The notes under the pieces are model-generated. The model saw nothing but the letters and a program-made list of their open reading frames with translations, ran no database searches and was not told the DNA's origin. The position numbers were made by a program, and so were the translations under genes. Positions 9,559-19,657 of a stretch of DNA of 64,000 bases are shown piece by piece (the stretch's first letter is position 1; every line of letters starts with the position of its first letter). Origin of the DNA: Melanopsichium pennsylvanicum (Eukaryota; Basidiomycota; Ustilaginomycetes; Ustilaginales); contig OAPG01000003.1 of the NCBI GenBank assembly GCA_900208305.1, positions 1 to 64,000 of the forward strand, written 5' to 3'.

Positions 9559-10925
9559 TGCATCGCTCCAAGGTCGTTTCCCTCGTCCTCGTGGTAGGGC
9601 TCGCCTGCGTTGTGATCGTCGGCGAAGAGGTTGGGATCAAAGTGGTCTTCAAGACCGCCATCGTCTTTGCGATGGTCTTCAGCTCCGTCTCCTTCCTCTG
9701 GTGAGCCGTCCTGTGGTTTCTCCGACTCCAACACCACGTGCGCTCGCATCTGTGGTCCTGATGGTCTAGCCGGGTAAACCGTTGGCTTGGCGTCTGGACA
9801 GTTCTGCTGCCAATGCCCGGTCTTGCCGCAGACCCTACAAGCGTTGCTGTTAAATGTCGTTGGGCCGGTGACGACCCTTCGGTCGTCGCGAGGTCTCGGT
9901 GGTGCTTCCCGTACCGGCAGCTTCTGTGCCAGATGAGGGGGCAACGGTCGAGAGCCAGTTCTCTGGGGAATGCCCGGTTCGGTATGAGCAGTCCTGATTG
10001 CGGGGGTTGAGGCGAAGCGGACAGCATTCTGCTGATGCCGCATACGCTGGCGATCAATGTCCTCGACCTCCCGGTACCAGGCCCACTGGTCTTCAGGTGG
10101 GTTACGCTCGAACTTCTCCTGAAGTGAGCGAGTAAGGCTCCCTCGGAAGAGGTCGATGACGAACTCAGGGTCCTCCATGTGGCACTGAGCTGCCAGGTCT
10201 TGGAATTGCTCGACATGTCGCGTTGCTGCTCCTGGTGTGTCGGTAATAAGCCTCAACGCTAGGAGTTTGTTGTAGGCATCGACCCTGTCGCTGCGCTGAT
10301 TGTACAGCTCCCTGAGTCGAGTGGTGAAGTGGCTCCAATCATGGAAGAGCATCCCTTGACGATGCCAATCGACGCGGAGCTTACCCTTCCACCACTCTCG
10401 AGCGGTGTCCTCGAGCTGGGCTGCCGTGTGTAGGATCATCGAAGTATGGTCGTACACACCATTAGCCTTGAACCAAGCGTTGGCCTCAAGAATGAAGATA
10501 TCGATGTCGCGAGTGTCGAGCTTGGGGAATGGAGTCTTGAGGGCAGCGTGGGGCTGAGTGTCCTGTTCACTGCCAGTGCCGGTCCATGCCTCTGGGGTCA
10601 CCGGTTTGACATACCGAGGTCCAGTAGGCGTAGCGTACTTTTCTTGGTTGGTGTACGCTCGTCGGTCGAGAATGTCGAAGGTGACAGACCGAGGGTGTGG
10701 TCTAGTCGCAGGAGTGGGTGTCTCGAGACCACCGAGGTAGGACTCATCCGCCTGCTGCGAGGCTCGGCGGGTCGGGAAGCTTAGATCATGCTCCCTAGCT
10801 CGTCGACCAGGGGATGGAGTCTCCTGTTGGTCGAGCCGAGCCTTGAGTGCGGCATTGTCTACCTGCTGCTGCTCAAGGAGGGCGATGAGGCGGTCAAGTC
10901 TGTCATGTAGTGCAGAGTCGGCCAT
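9555..10925 (-). CDS. gag: Gag of family A retrotransposon
   Basis: ATG at 10925 lies about 40 nt inside the 5' LTR and gives 456 residues. The N-terminus (about residues 1-35) looks like a coiled coil. A capsid-like region follows, with the Ty3/gypsy retrotrans-gag pattern around REWWKGKLRV, FTTRLRELYNQRS and FRGSLTRSLQEKF (about residues 150-300). A CCHC knuckle, CRVCGKTGHWQQNC, lies near residue 375, then an acidic tail. It forms particles and binds RNA. The frame is intact. Its stop overlaps the protease start (ATGA). Confidence 0.9.
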   Translation of the reverse strand: MADSALHDRLDRLIALLEQQQVDNAALKARLDQQETPSPGRRAREHDLSFPTRRASQQADESYLGGLETPTPATRPHPRSVTFDILDRRAYTNQEKYATPTGPRYVKPVTPEAWTGTGSEQDTQPHAALKTPFPKLDTRDIDIFILEANAWFKANGVYDHTSMILHTAAQLEDTAREWWKGKLRVDWHRQGMLFHDWSHFTTRLRELYNQRSDRVDAYNKLLALRLITDTPGAATRHVEQFQDLAAQCHMEDPEFVIDLFRGSLTRSLQEKFERNPPEDQWAWYREVEDIDRQRMRHQQNAVRFASTPAIRTAHTEPGIPQRTGSRPLPPHLAQKLPVREAPPRPRDDRRVVTGPTTFNSNACRVCGKTGHWQQNCPDAKPTVYPARPSGPQMRAHVVLESEKPQDGSPEEGDGAEDHRKDDGGLEDHFDPNLFADDHNAGEPYHEDEGNDLGAMQ

Positions 10926-10954
10926 CTTGGTGAACTTGGGGCGTCGCTTGTACG

Positions 10955-10965
10955 ATCCACTCTAA
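10955..10965 (-). promoter_or_regulatory. Putative self-priming primer-binding site of family A
   Basis: On the sense (-) strand the LTR ends TGACA, then one T, then TAGAGTGGAT (10964-10955). This is the exact reverse complement of ATCCACTCTA in the LTR (sense strand, 11473-11464). The 1-nt offset and 10-nt length are the same as in family B. No tRNA-type primer site was recognised. Confidence 0.7.
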
Positions 10966-11976
10966 TGTCAGCGGTCGCGTGCCAGAGATCCAAATTCCCG
11001 TGAGAAAGCGCAACTCGCCGGATTTCAGTGAATTCCGGCGGTTAAGCTTGGCCTCAACGGATATCGAAGAGAATCCCGCAAGTGGCGATCTCTCGACGGA
11101 TATCGGCTGACCGCTGGTGACACTCCGTACAGAGGTAACGCGGCAAGCTCGGACGGGGTATTCGGTCGACGCAAGTGTCACGACGTCGACGGGATACTGC
11201 TGATGGCTGGGTTAGACCTCAGCCGTCGTTGCCGGTGGAGTTATGAGGGACTGGTTGTGGTGCCAGGCCCGCGGTTGAGGTTCCGCCTGTAGTTGAGGTG
11301 CTACAGCGTCGATTGTGGTGTCGACGACGTCTATACGTTGTTCTCCGTTCACCGACGGGGACACAGACTATATGGATCGCAATAAATGGTATTGCAATGT
11401 GCGACGTGTGAAGAGTATGGTAAGTATGACGTACTGATAACTATGTGTGACTGAGATATAAGATAGAGTGGATGAGCTTCCGCTCATCCGATAGCGGGGA
11501 ACAGAGTATTTATATATATGTATTGTGTGCGAGGTCCATCGGTACTGTACGACCTGCGTGCGTCGAGCTTGGACCCCCGCACGATAAGACTGCCCCCTAG
11601 TCCTTCGGCAGGGTGCTTCCGAGCACGCCCGCGTGCTCCCTCTCCGTTGCCCCCTGGGCGTCGATTGGCCCACGTGTCGTTCCGGCGTGGCATTGGTCGC
11701 CGCCATCGCAGATGCTCCCCTTGCCATCGATACCTTCGATATCCGGCGAGTCACTGCCACTCGCCGAATTTCCGTGAGATCCGTTGAGACCTGCTCTCTC
11801 ACCGGATTTCGTCCGATTCAACTTCTCGGTCCTGCGCTAACCTTAAATCCCATGAGCCCACCAATATCCACCAGATCTCCCTGAGATCCGTCGAGACATG
11901 CTCTCCCACCGGATCTCAGCCGATTCAACATCTCTGGTCTGCGCAGACCTCTTCCTTGGGACCCACTCCCGTGAGA
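10966..11976 (-). repeat. 5' LTR of family A copy 2
   Basis: About 1,011 bp with TGTCA at one end and TGAGA at the other; the solo copies end TGACA, so one substitution is likely. It differs in length from the 1,027-bp copy at 13661-14687 mainly by a 16-bp duplication there. In the sense (-) direction it holds TATATATAAATA (11518-11507) about 33 nt before the self-priming segment (11473-11464). An 8-bp GGATGAGC hairpin with a TTCC loop (11470-11489) sits at the predicted RNA 5' end. R therefore probably starts near 11475-11490 (inference). Confidence 0.88.
11507..11518 (-). promoter_or_regulatory. TATA box of the family A LTR promoter
   Basis: TATATATAAATA on the - strand, conserved in the copies near 14220 and 15450. 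It lies upstream of the predicted transcript start that would generate the self-priming 5' end. Confidence 0.6.
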
Positions 11977-13436
11977 CACACGTGGAGTTGTTTCTTGAGG
12001 AATAGTCTCCCAGATGCTCCTGGAAGGACCTCTCTGAGCAATCTGTGATAGCGTTGACATCATTTGAGACATCATCGACTTCATCAAGGAGCTGTTCTCC
12101 TCCAATTGCCAAATCTGATCCTCCAAAGACTCCATTTTTGCTGTTAATCTTGACTGTATCTGCATGTTGAGAGTCATCTGCAACTGTGCCAGCTATGCTT
12201 GTGCTGCAGAATGATCCCTGAGGTATTGAAGATGTTGCTGCCCATAGGATTGCTCATCCTTGAAGCAGAGATGCCCTGATGTTGGCCAAGATCTCTGACA
12301 TGTGCTTATAATCACTGTCTACATTGTTCAGCTTGGTAGCTGTCCATTTTCTAGAGCTGCAACAATGACCCAAGATTGCGCTTTTTTTGATACAAATATA
12401 ATTGTCCAGCATCTGCATGTATTGCTCCATATCCTCATTGATTCCTGTTGCTTGTGCCAGTCTCTTGTCTTGAGCCCTACACTTCTTGATTGCATCCCAA
12501 AACTTCTGTGTGAGACCATGTAAATTTTGCTGAGGAACAACATGCAGAGAAGTCATGTCATTGAACTCATTCAGAATATCAGTCCACGCTGATTTCTTTG
12601 TGCTGTTGTTGTTGCAAAGTACTGCTTTGTGGGCAAGCACTGCATGGGCCAGAATCTCAAGCAACAGGTGATCCCAATGAGCACTGCTGTTTGACACAGA
12701 CAACTGAGATGGTGCTGGTGTGACAGTGAGTTGATGATTGTATATTGCTTGCACAGACTGTGAAGAGTTGCTGAACACAGACTGTGAGCAATGTGGGCTT
12801 GGAGTTGGGTGCCAGACTGGAGAGAATGTTGTTTCATTGCCTGCTGCAGCAAAGTTAACAACTTTGCCGCTGTTTGACAGCAACATCAGCGCCATCCTGA
12901 TGTCCAAAGGCAGTGAGTTGAGCTCAAAGTGTGTGTCTTGCAAGTTTTGGGACAACATTGTACAGATTTGAGGGCAGGGGGTGGTGAATGAGACTCAGGA
13001 ATGTGCAGTAGATAAAATTGGGAAAATTGATTACTCAGCATGATGATGGTGAAATTACATAGACCAAAATCCAAGATCATTGAGATGTGTGTTCTATGAA
13101 GACAATCAGCCAAACCAGTCCATCCTGGCAACCACCATCTTTCAAATCCCAACCTTGACTAGAGAAGTCATTGCATCAAGATGGTGAGCACCAAAATTAT
13201 GAGCAACTGCAGCACCCTCCTAATTGACCCAGTAGGATTGTGTCAGAAAGCACCAAGGGTCTGATACTGCTGGAGTACAGGGATGCTGGGCAGCTTGGTA
13301 TGGAATGGTTAGAGCTTGTGTGAGAGGTATCTACATGCTGATGGTGAAGAGGGATAGTCTATTTGTATTGAGCGGTGCTCCCCTACAGGTGATACAGCTA
13401 TAAAATACAATTGACAACCTCTAGGAAGATGGGGTG
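11977..13436. repeat. Old CpG-poor repeat layer (left part)
   Basis: From about 12150 the sequence is strikingly poor in CG, with only about four in 12254-12958, while TG and CA are frequent. The neighbouring LTRs are CpG-rich. It carries a Myb/SANT-like open frame on the - strand. Bases 13105-13190 resemble 16540-16625 (both contain AACCAGTCCATCC and TGCATCAAGA..GTGAGCACC), so the layer contains repeats of its own. It is the target into which the solo LTRs inserted. Confidence 0.6.
12254..12958 (-). CDS. Myb/SANT-like ORF, probably transposon-derived
   Basis: An open frame of 234 residues. About residues 95-180 show the spaced tryptophans of a Myb/SANT-like or trihelix DNA-binding domain: W in AHWDHLLLEI, W in KKSAWTDILNEFN, and W in LTQKFWDAIKKC. 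Such domains accompany PIF/Harbinger-type and related transposases; no transposase is seen here. A helical C-terminus follows (residues 180-234). The DNA is CpG-depleted, which fits an old silenced repeat, yet the frame is still open. The N-terminal residues may not be real. Function is not known. Confidence 0.4.
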   Translation of the reverse strand: MLSQNLQDTHFELNSLPLDIRMALMLLSNSGKVVNFAAAGNETTFSPVWHPTPSPHCSQSVFSNSSQSVQAIYNHQLTVTPAPSQLSVSNSSAHWDHLLLEILAHAVLAHKAVLCNNNSTKKSAWTDILNEFNDMTSLHVVPQQNLHGLTQKFWDAIKKCRAQDKRLAQATGINEDMEQYMQMLDNYICIKKSAILGHCCSSRKWTATKLNNVDSDYKHMSEILANIRASLLQG

Positions 13437-13660
13437 TGTCAGCGGTCGGGTGCCAGAGATCCAACTTCCCGTGAGAAATCTTGACTTGCCGGATTTCAGT
13501 GAGTTCCGGCAGCTAAGCTTGGCCTCAACGGATATTGAAGAGAATCCCGTGAGTGGCGATCTCTCTACAGATATTGGCTGACCGCTGGTGACACTCCGTA
13601 CAGAGGTAACGCGGCAAGCTTGGATGGTGTACTCGGTCGACGCAAGTGTCACAACGCTGA

Positions 13661-14687
13661 TGTCAGCGGTCGCGTGCCAGAGATCCGAATTCCCGTGAGA
13701 AAACGCGACTCGCCGGATTTCAGTGAGTTCCGGCGGTTAAGCTTGGCCTCAACGGATATCAAAGAGAATCCCGCGAGTGGCAATCTCTCGACAGATATCG
13801 GCTGACCGCTGGTGACTCTCCGTACAGAGGTAACGCGGCAAGCTCGGACGGGGTACTCGGTTGACGCGAGTGTCACGACGTCGACGGGATACTGCTGGTG
13901 GCTGGGTTAGACCTCAGCCGTCGTTGCTGGTGGGGATATGAGGGACTGGTTGTGGTGCCAGGCCCGCGGTTGAGGTTCCGCCTGTAGTTGAAGTGCTACA
14001 GCGTCAATTGGGGTGTTGACGACGTCTATATGTTGTTCTCCGTTCACCGTGTTCTCCGTTCACCGACGGGGACACAGACTATATGGATCGCAATGAATGG
14101 TATTGCGATGTGCGACGTGTGAAGAGTATGGTAAGTACGACGTACTGATAAATATGTGTGACTGAGATATAAGATAGAGTGGATGAGCTTCCGCTCATCC
14201 GATAGCGGGGAACAGAGTATTTATATATATGTATCGTGTGCGAGGTCCATCGGTACTGTACAACCTGCGTGCGTCGAGCTTGGACCCCCGCACAATAAGA
14301 CTGCCCCCTAGTCCTTTGGCAGGGTGCTTCCGAGCACGCCCGCGTGCTCCCTCTCCGTTGCCCCCTGGGCGTCGATTGGCCCACGTGTCGTTCCGGCGTG
14401 GCGTTGGTCGCCGCCATCGCAGATGCTCCCCTTGCCATCGATACCTTCGATATCCGGCAAGTCACTGCCACTCGCCGAATTTCCGTGAGATCCGTCGAGA
14501 CCTACTCTCTCACCGGATTTCGTCCGATTCAACTTCTCAGTTCTGCGCTAACCTTAAATCCCATGAGCCCACCAATATCCACCAGATCTCCCTGAGATCC
14601 GTCGAGACATGCTCTCCCACCGGATCTCAGCCGATTCAACATCTCTGGTCTGCGCAGACCTCTCCCTTGGGACCCACTCCCGTGACA
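13661..14687 (-). repeat. Solo LTR of family A (inner)
   Basis: A complete 1,027-bp LTR from TGTCAGCGGTCG to CCCGTGACA, flanked on both sides by GCTGA (13656-13660 and 14688-14692). It is inserted into the outer LTR of the same family and orientation. Compared with the LTR at 10966-11976 it has an extra 16-bp duplication of the GTTCTCCGTTCACC segment near 14035-14065. Confidence 0.95.
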
Positions 14688-14875
14688 GCTGACAGGATAC
14701 TGCTGGCGGCTGGGTTAGACCTCAGCTGTTGTTGCCGGTGGAGATATGAGGGACTGGTTGGGGTGCCAGGCCCGCGGTTGAGGTTCCGCCTGTAGTTGAG
14801 GTGCTACAGTGTTGATTGAGGTGTCGACGACGTCTATACGTTGTTCTCTGTTCACCAACGGGGACACAGACTATA

Positions 14876-15307
14876 TGTTAGTGCCTACCAACCGGAGTCC
14901 AAAGAGGGGGCGCTCGGCCCTCCTCCCAATTGAGCAATCGTCGTGATTGGGCCCCAACCAACCCTCTCCGGACCCCTTGCAGTGGAGCGGTTGGCCTAAC
15001 ACAATCCTCCTACCGCCCAACCGCGGCTGGCCCCTCCGTACGCAGAATACGGCCGTCGGCAATCTAACATTGTAACGCCGCGGTGGGAGGTGGCCAATAG
15101 CTCTTGTACCTTACCACCCCGCCCCCGCCTGACATGAGGTTGCCTCCGGACCTCATCGCATGTATTACTTAGTTAGCTCTATAGCAACGCAGTAGTGTGC
15201 TCTGACCCCCAACTGCCTGTGTTGCCTACGCCTACAACCTCTCCGTACCCGTAGACCCTGTCCCGGCTGTAGCCGCCCCGCAGTATCTAGACCCTACGGC
15301 CTTAACA
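14876..15307 (+). repeat. Solo LTR of family B
   Basis: A 432-bp LTR from TGTTAGTGCC to CCTTAACA, near-identical to 2046-2476, with many differences being C-to-T or G-to-A. It is flanked by CTATA (14871-14875 and 15308-15312). It splits the outer family A LTR at the motif reading ACAGACTATATGGATCGC in intact copies, which proves it is the younger insertion. Confidence 0.96.
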
Positions 15308-15917
15308 CTATATGTATCGCAATAAATGGTATTGCGATGTGCGACGTGTGTAAAGAGTATGATAAGTACAATGTACTGATAACTATGTGTGACTGAGATA
15401 TAAGATAGAGTGGATGAGCTTCCGCTCATCCAATAGCGGGGAACAGAGTATTTATATATATGTATCGTGCGCAAGGTCCAGCGGTACTGCACAACCTGCG
15501 TGCGTTGAGCTTGGACCCCCGCACAATAAGACTGCCCCTAGTCCCTCGGCAGGGTGCTTCCAAGCACGCCCGCGTGCTCTCTCTCCGTTGCCCCCTTGGC
15601 GTCAATTGGCCCACGTGTCGTTCCGGCGTGGCGTTGGTTGCCGCCGTCGCAGATACCCCCCTTGCCATTGATACCTTTGATATCCGGCGAGTCACTGCTA
15701 CTCGCCGGATTTCTGTGAGATCCGTCGAGACCTGCTCTCTCACCAAATCTCGTCCAATTCAACTTCTTGGTTCTGCGCTAACCTTAAATCCCATGAGCCC
15801 ACCAATATCCACCAGATCTCCCTGAGATCCGTTGAGACATGCTCTCCCACCAGATCTCAGCCAATTCAACATCTCTGGTCTGCGCAGACCTCTTTCTTGA
15901 GACCCACTCCCGTGACA

Positions 15918-16680
15918 GGGTGCTGGCTGCAGCACTACCCACACAGGTCATGTGGGCATTGCAGGATTTGTTGCAGGTTACGCAGGCTGTGCAGGTGGCG
16001 CAGGTGATGTGGAGGAGCCAGATGCAATCGGCAACAGTTCCTCCCTTTATCAGGTGCGCCCAGGCAGGGTCCTAACAGATTGCAACTGCCAGGCAAAGGC
16101 TGCCTCAGGACCTTTGTTGCATGTATTACTTAGTTTGCTTAAAAGTAATTCAGTAGATTGTGCCTGACCCCCCAACCAACATTGGGTGTTCATTGTTGCA
16201 ATCCCTCCATACCCAACTGTGAGGACCCTGCCACAGCACACCCAATGAAGGAAGGAGCCATTGCGGTGGTCTCAGCAAGATTGCACCTGGCACCTCCACA
16301 CCTCCTGCACCACCTGCAACACCTGCTCAATACAAGTAGACCATTCTTGATCACTATCATCATGCAGATACCTCTCAAGCAAGCTCTAACCTTCCTGCGC
16401 CAAGCTGCCCAGCATTCCTGCACACCAGTGGTACAAGACTCTTGGTGCATTCTTACACCAACTGCCACAATTGCTTGTAGCTGCAGTGCAGTAACCCAGA
16501 CCCTACAGCCTTACTGCCTTTCTCATCAAGATGATCAAATGAACCAGTCCATCCAGACTGCCAGAGATATTTCCAATCCCAACCTTGGCTTCTCATTGCA
16601 TCAAGACAGTGAGCACCAAAACTGCTCTAACAAGGCAGCCAACACCACACTTATGTGAAAAAAAAGAAAGCACCGGCTAT
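15918..16680. repeat. Old CpG-poor repeat layer (right part) with a decayed family B-like LTR
   Basis: This resumes the layer interrupted by the LTR stack. Bases about 16070-16185 and 16470-16514 align with the family B LTR (GCATGTATTACTTAGTT near 16118, and AGACCCTACAGCCTTA near 16498). About 240 bp of extra sequence lies between, and CpG sites are changed, for example GTCGCATGTA has become GTTGCATGTA. No gene is supported. The mobile-element zone ends about 16.7 kb. Confidence 0.6.
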
Positions 16681-16855
16681 CTAGCCAAATTTGGAATATT
16701 TTTCGGATGTATCTGCCTCGAACAATGCTGCCGAGCCAACTTTTTTGTATCAAGGTAAGTTGACCCTGCTAGATCATCTACACCTACCTCTTCACCGACA
16801 AGCATCTACACCTACTTCTTCACCGACAAGTCGCCATCGCACATCTTTCTCCACT

Positions 16856-17559
16856 ATGACAGCTGACCAGCATCAAGAAGACAACGAGTTCCCACCTGCT
16901 GGCAACCCTGCCGAGACATCCAACAAGGACGTCCCGCCTGCCATTGCCAAGTTTGTCGACACCTTCTACAAGATTTCCGACACTCCTGACGTACACGAGC
17001 AGTACGCTGACGACCATTTTATCCAAGATGAGAACCGCCTCAGCTTCCAGATCGGCCCCATGCAGCCTACCTGCAAACGAGACGGCATTGTTGCGTGGAG
17101 GCAAAAAGGCTGGGAAGGTGTCACCCGACGCAAACATGTGGTGAATGGCATCTTCATCAGTCCCAAGTGGGAGAACGAGATCATGCTCGATGGTACTGTC
17201 GAGATGGACAAGAATGGTAGCGCGCTCAAATTCAACTGGGCGGGAAGAATGGTGTTCGACCAGAAAAGCTTGGACGAAGGCTCTCCCAAAATTGAGACGT
17301 ACAAGGTCTGGCTGGTAAGTGACGGCCCCGTTTCACGCTAATCTGTGCAGCCTTGTGACTTTTGGATCGATTTTGAGGCTCCTTGTCTTATGCATGTACG
17401 TCGGTACTAACTTCACCCATCTCTTGCCTTCATCTACCTTTTGCGTTTCGTCCACCCATCTTGGCTCGCGTCAGAGTCAAGATTGAGACAAAGCCGAGCC
17501 CAGGTTCAAGTGTCACGAATTTTGAAGCACCATCTTTCAAACAGCATGACTCAAAGTAA
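16856..17559 (+). CDS. SnoaL/NTF2-like fold protein (hypothetical)
   Basis: The best start is the ATG at 16856; the same frame is open upstream to 16691 but there encodes low-complexity sequence next to repeats. Residues about 28-153 (FVDTFYKISDTPDVHEQYADDHF ... WAGRMVF) have the pattern of a fungal SnoaL-like or NTF2-like small domain. Exon 1 ends at 17314 before GTAAGT. The second exon 17482-17559, ending TAA, gives an in-frame tail and is my best guess, for about 178 residues. It is the first single-copy gene inside the repeat zone. No substrate or partner can be inferred. Confidence 0.6.
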
Positions 17560-18565
17560 AGTGCCAGGTGAGCAATCGTCCTAGCACGTGAACGCTAGAT
17601 TGCTCATACATGCAAAGCAAGAGAATTCGGTCACTCAGGGCGCGGACACGTCTTCATGATAGAATGACTTCAGCTTGACTGTTCTGCGATCTCGTCCATG
17701 TCCTGATGTCTTTCTCGAACCATTTGCGCTCAAAACGTAGGAAATCGTTCGACTCGGTGTAGATTTCGCTTCTTCCAAGAGAGAATTCTCTCTGCCGGAA
17801 GCAGGGTGCCGTATGGAGCCATCTCATGATTGATGTGCTCGAATAATGTTGAGATGAACGGCCGATGTGGTAGTGTCGCCAAGAAAAGCCTGTCAACCAA
17901 GAGAACCCTGGCGGGCAATTCGGCTTAGCGCAAGTTTCGTTACAATTGACAAAGTGTGATGCTCCAGTGAAGTGGCATTGAGATTCTATGTGCGAAAAAG
18001 AGGTTGTTGGTCTTGCTGGGCATGTCGACGAGATCATTTACGAATTTTGAAGCCAAATCGGATATGGTTGGTAACGCGTCTCAGCCTATGATAACCGAAG
18101 TAGCCGGGAACTCCCCGCGGTCGGTCGCCGTCCGAGTTGTAAAAGTGCTGTCAAGCTCTCCATTACAGCGATGCGGGGGAAGCTGCATACGGCTTGTATA
18201 CGCCCAGTTGCCTACACATGCGACTTAGGCTTGGACATTTCATGAGCAAGAGTTGCGCTATGCCGCTCTTGCCCAGAGAAGTTGCACAACCACATGCATA
18301 CGGACCACTCTCGGCGCTGTTGATGTCAAGTACCGCCCTTCAAGGAGGGGATGTTAGACCACTGAAGCTCACCTGCGATCTTTGCCCCCGGACTGCACGC
18401 GCCCCTCTCCGGACCATCTCCGAAAGCTTGAATCGCTTCGAAAGAAGGTATGACCACTCTGTTGCACATAAAAGTGAGCTGGCTTGGAGCACGTTTCTTA
18501 AATGCATCACCTAACTCTTTTCCCTGCCAAACAGTCTCTGCTATCATAACAAAATACATATCAAC
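17560..18565. other. Intergenic, about 1.0 kb
   Basis: Short open frames on both strands lack recognisable domains. The last 100-150 bp before 18566 are the likely promoter and leader of the decarboxylase gene. Confidence 0.5.

Positions 18566-19657
<1,092 letters not shown>

Larger units (their letters stand above)
6244..11976 (-). mobile_element. Ty3/gypsy chromovirus, family A copy 2 (3'-truncated)
   Basis: Read on the - strand: 5' LTR (11976-10966), self-priming primer-binding site, gag (10925-9555), protease (9558-9184), RT-RNaseH-integrase (to 6244). It is cut within the integrase C-terminal region, so GPY/F module, chromodomain and 3' LTR are missing. The stretch 6244-7232 is the inverted counterpart of 134-1122 (989 nt each). 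The good reading frames and low divergence from copy 1 point to fairly recent activity. One in-frame TGA lies between protease and RT. Confidence 0.93.
13437..15917 (-). repeat. Solo LTR of family A (outer), split by two later insertions
   Basis: LTR sequence starts TGTCAGCGGTC at 13437 and ends CCGTGACA at 15917, in three pieces: 13437-13660, 14693-14875 and 15313-15917, plus duplicated target bases. The outer flanks are GGGTG (13432-13436) and GGGTG (15918-15922), a perfect 5-bp target duplication. It is interrupted by a second family A LTR and a family B LTR. A solo LTR arises by recombination between the two LTRs of a full element. Confidence 0.93.

Noticed and set aside
1..16700. Telomere-linked RecQ-type helicase gene expected near some smut chromosome ends
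   Set aside because: No helicase motifs were found in the subtelomeric part of this window; all long frames there are gag, pol or repeat-derived.
17315..17350. 36-nt intron in the SnoaL-like gene
   Set aside because: Shorter than any convincing intron here (73-128 nt), and the tail it gives is not family-like; the longer intron to 17481 was preferred, still uncertain.
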